A DNA stretch of 64,000 bases from Halichondria panicea. Its lineage: Eukaryota > Porifera > Demospongiae > Suberitida > Halichondriidae. A model generated the notes under the pieces. That model saw only the letters and a program-made list of their open reading frames with translations. It made no database searches and was not told the origin of the DNA. The position numbers and the translations under genes are program-made. Below are positions 1-13,800 of this stretch, piece after piece (position 1 is the first letter of the stretch; each line of letters opens with the position of its first letter). Location: the NCBI RefSeq assembly GCF_963675165.1, contig NC_087380.1:4834571-4898570 (forward strand). Direction: 5' to 3'.

Positions 1-70
1 CTAATTCCAACTCGGTCTTCTCGTGAGCGTCTAGCCAAGCATACACAGCAGTCGGGGCTAACAATCTGAA

Positions 71-840
71 CTAGAGCACTAAAGTGCAAACCCTCGGCTG
101 GTGACATGATTAAAAAGAAACCAGAAATATAATGCAGTGCATATAGTGATGTTGTTATCATGTATGACTTGCACAGCAACTCAGGAGCAATAAAACTAAA
201 CCAGACTGGAGGCATGCTGAAACATTTGAGAACAGGTAGTGGTACTATAGATATATGCACTGTGGATTAGGATCACAGTAAAGAAGCCTGGAGTCTCAGA
301 GAAGTATGGCTCCAGGTCCTGCATGGAGTAGGATCCCAGTCAGCAGCAGGAGCTATAATTCAAGCTTCTACTTTAGTGACCATTGTTCCTGGTATATACA
401 GCTTTCTACTTTAGTGACCCTGTTCCATCGTTCTTGGTACAGGATCACTTCAGTTATAAGTAACGCATGTGCAAGTTCTGTTCAAGCTACATTTTGCTCG
501 CTTTTATTAGACAAAGGAGCTTTAACACCGAAAGCTGCCACTATCAAAAGTACTAACTTGTTGTGTGGAGGCTACTCATGCTGTAAACGCAGTGCTAGAA
601 CATCCAGGTAAGCAGACCTAGTCACAAGCTTCTTAGCTTTTGCTCGACAAAGAAGCTTTAATATCAAAATCTGCCACTATTTAAACCAAGATATTGTTCT
701 GTGAAGGCTACCTATGCTGCAAACACAGCGCTATGGCATCCAGGTGAGTAGATATACTCGTCACAAACAGACAAACAAACAAACAAACAAACCAACAGAC
801 TACTATACCCGTGGCCGCCCACGCGCGCCTCGGATAATTA
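71..840 (+). repeat. family A dispersed element, near full length
   Basis: It starts with CTAGAGCACTAAAGTGCAAA and ends near CCCACGCGCGCCTCGG. The same end pair and internal blocks recur at about 10091-10800 (-), 13524-13960 (+), 17210-17900 (-), 20240-20986 (-), 21006-21470 (+) and 44911-45302 (-). There is no coding capacity. I see no clear terminal inverted repeat, so the class is undetermined. Confidence 0.75.
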
Positions 841-2871
841 TACGAAATTGTATAACAATGACGATAATATTATGGTTTGTGCGGACTTCGTTAGGGATGT
901 TAGCATCTCATTCAACACGCACGAAGAAAAATTAATGATCTTAAACTCTATCTGCTACAATTGACTATAAGTTAGACTAACTAATCCTGCACTATAGTAC
1001 TAATCTTTACACTATCCTTGTAATAATTGGGGCGAGCGAAGCGAGTCCTTTCCTAGTGATGAACGTTGCAATTTTGTCTGTGTGTGTGTCTGTCTGTCTG
1101 TCATACCAGCACAACATTTGTTTTTTGTACTCGTGACCATTTACCAACTTTTACGTGGAGGTTGCGCATGGGCACAAGAGCTAGCTACACTCAGGAACGA
1201 AGGCTCAGACAAGACACAGATCTATGCTCTTGAGGCCACAGGCACGCCTACAGCAGGTCAGAGCAGCTCAGACCTTCTGAGCCTGAGATCACACAGGCAC
1301 GTCTGCAGGAGGTCACAGCAGCTTACTTGCCATGTTTCATCAAGGTCACTTTAAGTCTTGTGTTTTGTGATAATATTAAAACCTGCTAGCTCAACAGGAC
1401 AACACAGAGACCAGAGACCAGACACTACGGCAGGTCAGAGCAGCTCAGATGGAGACTTCTAAAGTAGCACAGGCACCTTTAGAGAAGACAGCACTATGGC
1501 AGGTCAGACCAGCTGAGATGGAAACTTCTGAGGCCACACAGGAACGCAGAGTAGCTTACATATCAAGGAATGTTCACAATGACGGTATACTATAGCCTTG
1601 TGGAAACTTCTGAGGCTACACAGGCACGCTTACACCAGGTCAGAGTAGCTTACTTACAAAGGATTGTTCACAGTATTACTATGGGTCCAGTAAAAAGTGA
1701 TAATATCTACTTGCTCCTTCCGTTAGTTTGTACAGCCAGCTCTTTCAAGCTAAACGTTCACTCATAGATATGTTTCACCTTCATGTGTACACCATAGTCA
1801 AAGACCGCAACAACCCTACACTACTCAGGATAATTGTTACGGGTGTACAGCTGGCACAGGCAAGTCGTATCTAATCCCGTGCATCAGACTACTCGGTTAT
1901 TTGTTGTTTTATACCTGTGTGCTCAGTTTTTTGGCATAATGAGTTGGAATAACCCAAATCGCGCACGCTCGCCCCACAATGTTGTACATTCTCCTTGTTA
2001 TATTATATGTATACATGCATGTACACCTATCCCTGGTGTACGTGTTCAATGAATTATTATTTATTATTATTATAGTTGAAGCTGGCTGTTAGACCTTATA
2101 CTCACTCTGTGCATGATAACGCCGTTTGACATCAGATATGGTAGAGTCGGGTTCAAGCTGCGTGATACATGTACACAAAACAAAATGATGTGCACACATC
2201 ATGACATGTTACAGGTAGTGCTATAATTATACATACAGTGTATTTTAGTCTAGAGAGCACAATTGTGCCAATTGTGCCTAACTACAGTGGAACCAGGACA
2301 CCATGGTTCCAGAAGCAGGCAGAATAATTATGCCAGATAATCAAATAGATAAACCACGCCTTGATCTACCCACTTCATTGATAAACAGCAGTGCCACATG
2401 GTTGTCTGCGCACGTACAGAAAATAAACAGGCCCTGTCTCCGCAGTAACCGCTGCAATGTGCATGCGCATTTAAAGGACACGCCCATTTTCTATTTTTGT
2501 ATTGCCAAGCCGGATAATGGAGGTTCCGAGGTTCTAACACACCTAGCCAAGATTATGTGTTTTAATGCATGCGCCGAGGATTGGCTCGTGTGAAGCACTA
2601 AAACATTTAGAACACACCTAGGAAAGACCACGTGCTTTAATGCTAGTGCCTTAGATTGACTCTCGGTTACTCGGCTCTACCTTGTGCATAATTTTGTTAA
2701 CCTCGACCTCTTGCCAGCTTTCTTCGTATACTATGGTTCGAAAAATCAGTATACTGCCATTTTTTTGCAAGAAAATGGCTAGTCGGTTTGCTACCCCTGA
2801 CAGTGACTCCAAAGAACTTAAACTGTGTTCTTCTGCTATTATTTTGTGTACAGGGACAAATGTGCGTGGTT

Positions 2872-3296
2872 TCTATGGTTGAATCTCAAAAGCAGAGCAC
2901 GATTCGTGGATTTTAAAAATAATGCTTCATTCTCGAATTATGCCTACTTGGAATACCTTTCAGAAGAGTGCGTAGAAAAACTTGTCCATGTAGTGTTGCT
3001 ACTCTAATTAGTAGTTAGCTCGATCTGCACTGGAACGCTAGCTAGAGAAGAGAGCTGCAAGGCTCTGCTGCGTTGATGCAGCCATTAATTTTAGACTTGG
3101 AGCTTTGGCATCCATCATTTTTAAACAATCATCCTCGATCATTACCCACTCTTTGAGTTTCCCTGTGATTGGATTCTGCCAGCTAGCAGCAAAAATAATT
3201 GATGCAAAAATGATATAATTATGTGTGTAAAAAAGCTATTACTAAGTTATGTAGCTTTGGTACCTCCATCGAGGCATCAGCACCCGCGGTGTTTTC
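2872..3296 (-). repeat. family B dispersed element, degraded copy
   Basis: In reverse orientation it matches the family B body (TTAGTAGTTAGCTC, then CAGCCATTAATTTTAGA) and ends with the family B start (GAGGCATCAGCACCCGCGGT). The right half of the family, with its CA microsatellite, is missing or diverged. Confidence 0.65.
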
Positions 3297-4402
3297 ATTT
3301 TCTTTAGTTAGCACGACCATAACCAACAACCTACAATTATGAAATACAGTTAGCATAGCTTCAAGCACATAGTTTTCAAGCTAGGCTCTGTTAAATGCTG
3401 CTGTTGCTGATACACATTGGATAGAATACTAGTAACTTTGAGTTCAGATACAGCTAGATCACAAACGTTTAAGGTCTTGAAACTTTGAGGGGCTATATTC
3501 TAGACAACCAGGTCACTGTAATGTGAATATTTCTTTCTTTTTGTCTATTCTAAAATAGAAAAATGTAGACCATTAATTTTCCATACATGTAGATCATTTC
3601 CAGATTTGAATTAATTGTTTTGGTGCTGTATTATTATAATTAATGTATGGCTAAGAGTGCAATATCGGATAAACAGCACAAGCAATGGCAAGACTACTAA
3701 TTGCACGAGGCGCAGCCGAGTGCTAATAACTTTGCTAGTGCTTGTTATGGTGCTATTAATCCCTTATTGCACCCACAAGTAACCGTGTGATTTCTAATCG
3801 TGAATGATGAAGTTTTCTGCAGTTTTATTAACATTTTCGGGCGCAGCCGTTATTTGAAAACAGTACCTTGTCATTGACAGCATGCAATTACTTGATAGGT
3901 AATTGCACGCTGTCAATGACGAGGTGTAATTACTGCACCAGATGTGATACGGGAGATTAATTGCTGTACACTCTCTAGTCACTAATAGCACATCATACGA
4001 TTAGAACAAAGATGGTAGATGCGACCCTCAAAATATGCAACACAAAGACTACCGTACTTCTTCTAAAAGAGGCGCCGCTTTTTATATTAGCTAGGGCCAA
4101 AGATGCGCATAATTAGAAGGGCGCCTTATAAATAGAGGTTATTTGAGCAAGTGGTATCCTCGATTTCAGGCCGCCCTAAAAACATTATGAAACTCGAGGT
4201 TTAGGTCTGTAAAATGATCCTGAAGTGTAGCCTTCCAACTGGCCTTTTTGTGGCAACTACAGGTGGAGGACGATGCTTCTTAAGTGGAGGACATCTCTCA
4301 CACATCCTCAAGCTTCCTGAAAAAAGAAGTGATACTGGCCTCCATTTAGCAAGGCACCACCATATCTGTAGCCACGTGGAGCTCAATTGGGCTACTCTCC
4401 TA

Positions 4403-4955
4403 ATGAAAGCACCGCAGGTGCTGATGCCTCGGTGGAGATACCAAAGCTACATAACATAAAGCTGCTACTAATAGCACATGATAAAAACAATTTAATTTTG
4501 CTGCATGCAAAAACTCAGAGAGTGGGTAATGATCGACCATGATTGTTGTTAAAACGATCGATGCCAAAAGTTCAAGTCTAAAATTAATGGCTGCCATCAG
4601 CAGAGCCTTGCAGCTCTCTTCTCACTCTTGCAGCTACCAATAGCTAGCGTTCTAGTGCAGAGCTAACTACTAAGTAGAGTAGCAACACTCGGTAACAAGT
4701 TTGGCTACGTGCTCTTCTAAAAAGGCTGCAATGGCATTCCAAGTAAGCAAAACTAGGCATAATTCGAGAATGAAGCATTATTTTGCAAATCCACGAATTA
4801 AAATCAAAGTAAACATGACTAGAAGCCTATAGAAACTGTTACTTGCACTTGATTCATCCTTGAGCAGCTGTAGCAGGGTACACACACACACACAGACACA
4901 CAGACACACAAACACACTACCGTATACCTCGCTTGCGCATGCGCACCGAGGCATA
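4403..4955 (+). repeat. family B dispersed element, full length
   Basis: It runs from TGAAAGCACCGCAGGTGCTG to GCGCATGCGCACCGAGGCAT. A CA-rich microsatellite sits about 60 bp inside the right end. Other near-complete copies lie at 8782-9281, 16414-16975, 24030-24546, 24868-25322, 47485-48007 and 62929-63813. The word ATGCCTCGGTG occurs near both ends in inverted orientation, which suggests a non-autonomous DNA element. It is non-coding. Confidence 0.8.
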
Positions 4956-5030
4956 ACAAGGAGGCTACAAAGAAGAAGTAGCTCTATATGGAGACCTCAA
5001 AATTACTTTTCAGTCTAGGTGGCGCATAAT

Positions 5031-6305
5031 AGTCCTATTCGTTTAAGAGCCTGGAATTTTTATTGCTTTTTGAACGTCCACTAACTACTTCCTGTATAGC
5101 TTCCGCAGTAAAATTGTGCTGAGCTGGCATGCCCTTTTACATTGAAGTCATTATTGTAAAATCACTGCGTTTTTGCAGCCTCTGCATTCTGCAATGCTGC
5201 GTTATTATTCTAAAGAAAGGAAGTTTATGAAATATTAAAGTAAAAGCTACACAATGGTTTTTGTCCCAAACAGTGTTTGTCAACTATCAGTGAGCTAGCT
5301 GGTCTTGAAGATACCTACTATATACACAGTAAGTGCAGTATAGTGCAGTAGTAGTAGATCTAAGAGGTAAACTAATACTCAAAGATGGTGGAACATCTCC
5401 TCTACACAATTCTGCAGGTGCCTACTATGTATAAAAGATGTTTCATCATCCTTGAGCATTAGACTACCTCTTAGATCTACTACTACTGCATTTACTGTGT
5501 GTATAGTAGGTATCTTCAGAACCAGCTACATGTAGCCATAGATAGAGTAGAGAGGGATTGGAAACGGAAGTGATTCACGTGATGTTTTACAATGAAGTCT
5601 ACGTAGTGGCTCTGGGACCATCCGTGTATCTCCTCATAACTCCCGCAAAAGCCCGGGAAACTTATTGTGTCCAATGCATACATCTCAGAGCTATACCCCC
5701 ATTACTGAATCACATGCCCCCTGATAGTAGGTATCAATTGGAAACGAAGGAAATATAATCTCGATAGTCGTGAAGTAGCTAGAGGTACACAGAACGCTTT
5801 TTCATGCTTGTTCCTATAGTACCTATGATATAGTCCTGTGTCCCAAATGGCCTCAAGTAGTAGAGAAAGTTGATGTTTAGCAGCAAAACTGCTCGTGGAC
5901 TTCTTACAGAGAGCAAAACAATTCTCATGAATTATTCATGTTTAGCCCTCGTGTTAAAAAGTAAACCTCGATTAAAACCACGGAGATACACGGATGGTAC
6001 TTCGAGGGTACTTCCGTTTCCAATCCCTCTCTACTCTATCTATGATGTAGCTCACTGACAGTTGACAAACACTCTCTGGGACAAAAACCATTGTGTAGCT
6101 CTTACTTCAATATTTCATAAACTTAGAACAATAGCGCATGCATTGCAGAATGCAGAGGCTGCAAAAACGCATTGATTTTACAATGACTTCAATGTAAAAG
6201 GGTGTGCCAGCTCAGCACAATTTTACAGCGGAAGCTATACAGGAAGTAGTTAGTGGGCGTTCAAAAAGCAATCAAAATTCCAGGCTCTTAAACGAATAGG
6301 ACTAT
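5031..6305. repeat. long inverted repeat with nested hairpins
   Basis: About 260 bp at 5031-5290 recurs in inverted orientation at about 6043-6305. The outer ends read TCCTATTCGTTTAAGAGCCT and, inverted, AGGCTCTTAAACGAATAGGA. Inside it is a second inverted pair (about 5305-5395 and 5455-5535, word GATCTACTACTACTGCA) and a third (about 5537-5570 and 6008-6040, word GGGATTGGAAACG). The nested pairs look like insertions into a palindromic mobile element. No transposase frame is visible. Confidence 0.75.
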
Positions 6306-7866
6306 TAGAAGGGCGCCTCTTTTAGAAGAAGTACGGTAGTCTCGCGGGCCATACTCCACAATCTGATACTACGTATGGTGACTATAGAGCCAGGTTTTTG
6401 GGTCGCAGTGGAATTTAATTATTGTATCCTGTCAATTAACCGCAATGTTGCCATACAGTCTTTCTCCACAGAAGAACTTAAAGTACATTTAGATCCCACC
6501 TGAGTGTTTTTGCTTATTGTTGCTATGTGCTCTATTTCTAATATTTCTCGAGCTTTGGGACACTGTAACACATAGATACCTCATGCCCATTATCTAACCA
6601 TTACATAGAAGACCCTCTACAGTGACTGAAAGTATCTCAAGTGGAAGAAGCTATCATGTGAACATAGACTCAGTATCAAGACAATAGATGATTCATACAC
6701 AACAATTGTAGATCTAGATCTGTAGAGCTGCAAATAATACAAGAAAATGTTGTCTGTTGCATTGATTTCTGCTTCCATTATCACCTCATGTTCAGTATTA
6801 AACTCTGGAGAAGAGGTCTTGGCTATTTCTGCTTGGAATAATGAAAACATTGTTTTGCCAACTTTTGAGCTTTCTAATCTTTCTTTCCACTTTGACTGCA
6901 GCTATCCATGAGCTATATATTCAAGAAAGCAATACAATGATTGTCCTTGAATCTTTAGAGTGCCTGATTGTACAACCAACAGACTCAGTCAGTGTAGCTT
7001 GTCAACTTCAGCAATGGTGGACAATTTTATTTTAATTTACACCCCTTTTGAATGCTTGCGGTACATTTTTGCATTTTTGTCTGGAAGTTCTTGAAATGCT
7101 ATCGTTCCAAAATTCCAGAACTGTACACGAAAACCTGACTATAGTCACCATACGTAGTATCAGATTGTGGCGTATGGCCCGCGAGACTAGAAGTACGTAC
7201 GGTACTTTTCAAACAGCGACTTCTGGCTTAGGCTTACCAATTATTTTAAAGGTTTGCCTTAAATCGAATAAATATACAGTACTCATTGCATTATAGTTTT
7301 TACCAACTTACCCCGTCCAAAGTACACTGTGTCTTCCCTGACTTGACATGCTTTACCACAACCTGAGAGAGTTTCAAATAAGCGCATCAAAAGAGTGAGT
7401 ATTGATGGCAAGCCAACAAAAAGCAAAGGAGCTACACATTGTAGATCTACGCAAATAAACACGATTATTTTATGCAGTTAGCACAAACACCAAACCACCT
7501 TCATTTTTCCAGTACTACTTCAGTTCGACGTTCAGGATCTAGCTAGGATCAGGAGTGGGGCGTAGCTGAGCAGCACATGTACTGTTACTCTGTACTGTAC
7601 GTTCTTGCACTGTCACTGCAAACATAAGCTCACGTGACTGTGTTTTTCTAATCCCCTCTTTACCATAAAAAATTATTATGTTGACCCACTTCTATTTTAA
7701 ATAATATCTCTGATCTCATCGACTAATAATAGCTAGCTAGCTAGCTAGCTACGTCTAGGTTATCGATTTAAAATCGTGTACAGCTAGATCTATACCTATT
7801 ACTTAACAGCAAATTAAGCTTATTTCATGATATTTTTATGTGTATTGTTGACTGGGAGTACGAGTC

Positions 7867-10800
7867 ATGACAGACCTTGCCAAAGAGAAGTGGTACCATG
7901 GTCGTATCTCACGTGTGGATGCTGAGAAGATCCTTGATGCACAGGGGGCTGCTGAAGGAATGTATCTAGTACGTGATAGTCTCACGATGACTGGAGAATA
8001 TGTGCTCTCCATCTGTTCCCAGGTACGTACGCGAGTCCTCCAAAATATTTATTTTGAGAAATTTGTCCTCAAAAACTGGTGCTTTATGGTACCAATTTCA
8101 CATACTGTATACGATATAGCGTGTAATTTTCGTGGGGCAAAGTATTCGTTATTTCCTTGGGCAAGCTAATCTCCACGAAAATTTAGGCATACGTGGCTCA
8201 CCGGAACACATGCAATGCAGTGCTCTGATGCTACACAGGCAATGAAGAAATGTTTACTCACTGAAAATCACCGTTTTCGAGTTGAACGGAATGTTTACCC
8301 CACAAAAATTACCCGCTATATATATACGGTATCAGGTTTTGAATGCGATTGTACCTACTGACATTTATAAAATGGTTTGTAACATGCCAATCGTATGTGT
8401 GTGCGCTCTCCTTTGCTAGAATCATTTGCTACCTATGTAAACACTCCTGATTAATCGGAAGAGTCTCGCATTCGAAAGCTAGTATACTATTGTCGTACCT
8501 CTTCAGTATGATGGTATACATGTGCACTTCAACAAGTCTAAATACCAGATAGCACAACATTTGGGGGCTTAATTTTCGCTATTTACTGGATCATCTCCTC
8601 CGTCATAGATTTCAGGAAACTCTCCAAAACACACACAAGTACTGAACCTTTTGTTTACCACTTTGCGCAAAATACACCGTGGTAGCCAGGCATGGTTCAT
8701 GTGTGATATAAATATGTCAACTCCTCCTGTTGAAATAGGCCTGAAACTACTTGGAGATCCTCCATATTAAAATAATGATAATTATGCCTCGTTGCGCATG
8801 CGCAAGCGAGGTATACGGTAGTGTGTTTGTGTGTGTCTGTGTAGACTGCTACAGCTGCTCAAGGATGAATTAAGAGTTTCTATAGGCTTCTAGTCATGTT
8901 TACTTTGATTTTAATTCGTGGATTTGCAAAATAATGCTTCGTTCTTGAGTTATGCCTAGTTTTGCTTACTTGGAATGCCGTTGCAGCCTTTTCAGAAGAG
9001 CACGAAGCCAAACTTGTTTACCGAATGTTGCTACTCTACTTAGTAGTTAGCTCTGCACTAGAACGCTAGCTATTGGTAGCTGCAAGAGTGAGAAGAGAGC
9101 TGCAAGGCTCTGCTGACGGCAGCCATTAATTTTAGATTTGAACTTTTGGCATCGATCATTTTTAACAACAATCATGGTCGATCATTACCCACGCTTTGAG
9201 TTTGCATGAATATTAGTAGCTTTATTATGTTATATAGCTTTGGCATCTCCACCGAGGCATCAGCACCTGCGGTGCTTTCATTGTTATTATGTTACGAATG
9301 TGACAGTGAAAGTTACTTTTGTTTACACATGTACCTGTACATGTATGTCTGTTGACTCTATTCATTAAAACAAACTATAGGGTAAGAAGTACCACTACAT
9401 GATCTCTAGACACCCTGAGGGTACGGTAGCAATACAAGACGGGACGAAGTTCAGTACACCGGTGGAGCTCATTCAATACCACACTAAGAAAGTGGATGGT
9501 TTGCTGACCACACTGAAGAGGCCCTGTTATCGTGGTCCTGGTCAGCCACCTCAAGGGTACAGGTTCATCACACTGGAAGAGATGCAGATCGCAATGAGAG
9601 AAGCAGCTCTTCAGCTGGGGTATCAGGTAATGCACTTTTTGACATAATATGAAGAATACATACAACGAAGATTGGCAGAGTGTTTGCAGCTTTACAATAA
9701 TATTGCTCTAATACAAGGGCAATTAATAGATACGTGGAAGTACCATATAGAAACTGGGTTATTAGCACACACATTGTACATGTACATGTACATGTACAAT
9801 GTATGCATTAATGGGGTGCAGAGTTTTATAATGCAGTAATTTTCGGCCCCACTTTGTAACCGGATGCTACTGTGACGAGTGTGTAATCACTTGACTGACT
9901 AGCCTCGATCCCAGACCACACTTAGAGTGGGCCTGGTATTGACTGCTTGCTGTGTGTGTAGTATCAACAATAATTAATAACAAAACATTATACAAAGCAA
10001 ACTTCTATATACACTCTTGAGCGAAAGCAAAACATAGCGAGAGGTATTAATTAGCACAGCACAGCTTGCAACCTCGTTATATGGTGTTTGTAATTACCCG
10101 AGGCGCGCGTGGGCGGCCACGGGTATAGTAGTCGTTTCGTTTGTCTGTCTGTTTGTAATTTCTGGGTCTGCTCACCTGCCTGCCACAGCACTGCGTTTAT
10201 AGCATGGATAGCCTTCACACAGTAAGTTATTAGTTTTAACAATGGTAGATTTCGATGTTAGAGCTTTGTTGTCAAATAAAAACGAGCAAAAGCTAAGAAG
10301 CTTGTGACTGGGTCTGCTTATCTGGATGCCCTAGCACTGCATTTACAGCATGGGTAGCCTCCACACAACAAGTCAGTACTTCTAATAGTGGCAGCTTTTG
10401 GTGTTAAAGCTTCGTTGTCGAGCAAAATGTAGCTTGAACAGAACTTGCACATGCGTTACTTATAACTGAAGCGATCCTGTACCAGGTCCAGGAACAATGG
10501 AACAGGGTCACTAAAGTAGAAAGCTTGCTTTAGCTGACTGGGATCCTACTCCATGCTGCAGGACCTGGAGCCATACTTGTCTGAGACTCCAGGCTTCTTT
10601 GCTGTGACCCTAATCCACAGTGCATATATCTATAGTACCACTACCTGTTCTCAAATGTTTCAGCATGCCTCCGTTTTATTGCTCCTGAGTTACTGTGCAA
10701 GTCATGCATGATAACAACATCACTTTATGCACTGCATTATATCACTCTTCTGGTTTCTTTATAATCATACCAACCGAGGGTTTGCACTTTAGTGCTCTAG

Positions 10801-13800
10801 TTGACTTTCCTGAACAAATTGTTGTACAATGTATATAGTCAGTCAGAGGAGGTTGGACAGGGTCAAAAGGTCACTATAATCACGTGACTTTATGTTTTGT
10901 GCAGTAAATTTGCAAGTGTGACTGCTTGTTGCTCCCTGATTCTTGTGATAAAAAAAAATAGCCCCTTCACTGATGTTACTGCTGCTGCAAATTAGTTCCT
11001 TTTAGTTCTGCGCCCCTCCTAAAAAATCATGCTGTCTCTAAAAAGGGTGACCTCACACAAAGATTGTTGTTATGTCAAACTGACCTCTGACCTTTGAAAA
11101 GTAGAAGCTACCGTACTGAGAGCGAATGTATACTCAGCCATGTCATCATCTGTAAGTATACTCTTGTTCACAGTATACTCTTGTTCACAGAATGAACTGC
11201 TGAAAAGAGCTTGGTAAAATAGGTTCAAGGCTCAAGTATGCTAATAATCATTATTAACTTTTTGGTTTCGTGTACAACCGTCTAATGTATAGTATTGCAT
11301 GTCATGTGAGCGAAAACATGTCATGAATCGTTTACCTATAAGATTACTATGACGGGTTAGTAATTTAGCGTTTTCAGATTTTTCAGGGTGCTAATTTTGG
11401 CGAATTTCATTATTAAAAGATGTAAGGTATGAGTTTTTGAATGGAAAATTTGGGGTCAGATATGCTTAGCATACTCTCAAAAGTATATACATTTTCATTA
11501 GAAAAGTAAGTTTTAATTTTCGTATGATGCTCTTCAATAACACCATACAAAAATAACTTGCTATACGGTAACTCAAAGGATCTATGACATATCTTAACTA
11601 TGATGAAATTATGGTTGTAAAAGTTGCCAGCTCGCACGCTTTCCAACCAGCTAGCTAGTATCACAGAGACATGGGGCTAAAATGTGGCTGCATTATGCAT
11701 CATCGAGTAAAAGCTGATGGAGCTCTGCTTTTGACCAAATCAGCGCATAAACTTATTAGTTTATGCGCTGGTTTCAATGCCATTAATTTGAGGCCTGTAT
11801 AATTATTAGGTCACTAAACTTACTACACATTGAAGTATCATTTTCTTCTCCAGGAACATCAAGTCAATGATGCTCTACTGAAACGACGCAGTGCCTTCGA
11901 GCAACTTGTTGGAGGAATTCTTCATCGTAAACAGCTCTGGTTTCATGGTGCTACATCGCGAGAGGAAAGTGAGAGAAGAATTCGAATGTATGGAATTTGT
12001 GATGGAACATTCCTGGTTCGCGAGCGGACTCAAGTCAACAGTTTTGCCCTCTGTGTTTGCCACGGCAGTCAGATTTATCATTACCTTCTCGATATGAACT
12101 CACTAGGACAGTTGTCAATTGAAAACGGAAGAAGATTTGAGAACTTGTTGCAAGTTGTTGATCACTATTCCCGGACTCCTGATGGGCTGTTGTGTTCCTT
12201 AGGAGAAGTGTGCCCTGTGTCCATGTTCTCAGCTGAAGAGTCTGCCTCCCGTGTGCAGCATGGGCCCAGACGAATTGATGTGTCGGAGATCACTGTTCAA
12301 GGAGAGCTAGGTAACATAATTATAATAATTAATTTTATATGTACAGATGTATCTATTGTCACATTTGCAATAATTTTGACTGTCAATAACGATTGACAAA
12401 CATTGTCAGGGTGCTTTAAATTGAAAGCAACATATAACATAGTCTCTTCACAACTTTTTTCAAGGGGCTGGAACGTTTGGAACAGTTCGTGCTGGTATAT
12501 ACAAACCCAAAACTGGCGGACCAGAGGTCAAATGTGCTATTAAATCCCTCAAGCCTGCTGACGAACTCCCTAATCAAAAAGTGTGTAAAAGTAACTTAAA
12601 ATGCACATACATGTAGTATGTTCTTCTTTCAAAATTGGCGTAAATACCGTATATGCTTGATCAGGAGCCGCGGCTACTAAAATAATGTTTCATTTTGCTG
12701 GAAGAGGAGGCTACAATTCGAGAGAGGCCACTGTTCAAGAGCGGCGTTTATTAGCTCCAGCTAATTCAACAACCTTTAGTTTGTCATCAAAAGTTCTTTT
12801 CACCTGAATCTGCCATGAGAAAAGTCTTTGTGAAGCACTAACAAGCTGCTACTTGTACCCAGAAGCTACGTGCATGTAGCTAGCTGTTAGTATTAATAAT
12901 TTTTTGGCTGCCTCGTGCAGAAATGCTAGAGTTAAAGTTCACTGAGACTGCTATTTGAGAGCGGCTACTAAATGTTTCATTTTGCTAGCAAGGGAAGCTA
13001 CTATTTGAGTGCGGCCTTTATACAAGAGCGGACTCTGATCGAGCATATACGGTAACGTCTAAGACTTCTTCCTGTTCACCTTTTGTATGGTTAATTCTCA
13101 AACCTAGTCATTATACTACTAAATCGAAGTATTTACAGTTGTTTATTGTCTGCTCAGTCGGAAATACTACGAGAAGCAGATGCGATGGCAATGTTGGATC
13201 ATCCACATATAGTGAGACTGTATGGTAAGTTTTACATATTTCGTTGTAATAATTATTGGTACATTGTTTAGCTACCATTTAAACATAGGTATATGTGTGA
13301 GCAATCCCATTCGTCTCGTGATGGAGTTAGCACCGCTTGGACCACTCAATAAATTTTTGCGAAGACATCCGTAAGTACATGTATTGTTTTATGTTTAAGT
13401 CTGTATAATTAAGGAGCATACCAAATAGCAAGGTATATAGCCCTGACAAAAAAACGACGAAAAGACAAAACTGACAGGACAAGAGGACAGTGACATACAA
13501 TTAGTGAGCATAACAAATTAAAACTAGAGCAATAAGCTAAAGTGCAAACCCTCAGCTGGTGACACAATAAGAAAGAAACCGGAGGAGTGATATACAATGA
13601 TTGAATGCAGTGCATGTTATGTAGTATGTATGACTGAGCTGTCTAGAATAGCAATAAAACTAAACCAGATTGCAGGCATGCTGAGAACAAAGTTTTAGTG
13701 GTACATGAGACATGCAGCCTTTGCGGCTCCTGGAGTCCTGGTTCTAGGATTATGGAGTCAGCAAAGAAGCTTTTTGAGGCAACAAACCACTAGTTTTCTA

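Larger units (their letters stand above)
1..7866. other. gene-free, repeat-rich 5' flank
   Basis: No reading frame here shows recognisable protein similarity or a credible exon chain. Open frames are short and are interrupted by repeat families found elsewhere in the window. Recognisable contents are a family A element near the left end, a degraded family B copy around 2.9-3.3 kb, a small hairpin around 3870-3920, a full family B copy at 4403-4955 and a long inverted repeat at about 5031-6305. The last part is the presumed upstream region of the kinase gene that starts at 7867; no promoter motif was recognised in it. Confidence 0.6.

Noticed and set aside
2303-2593. Plus-strand 96-codon frame
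   Set aside because: It overlaps dispersed repeat arms and has no splice or family support.
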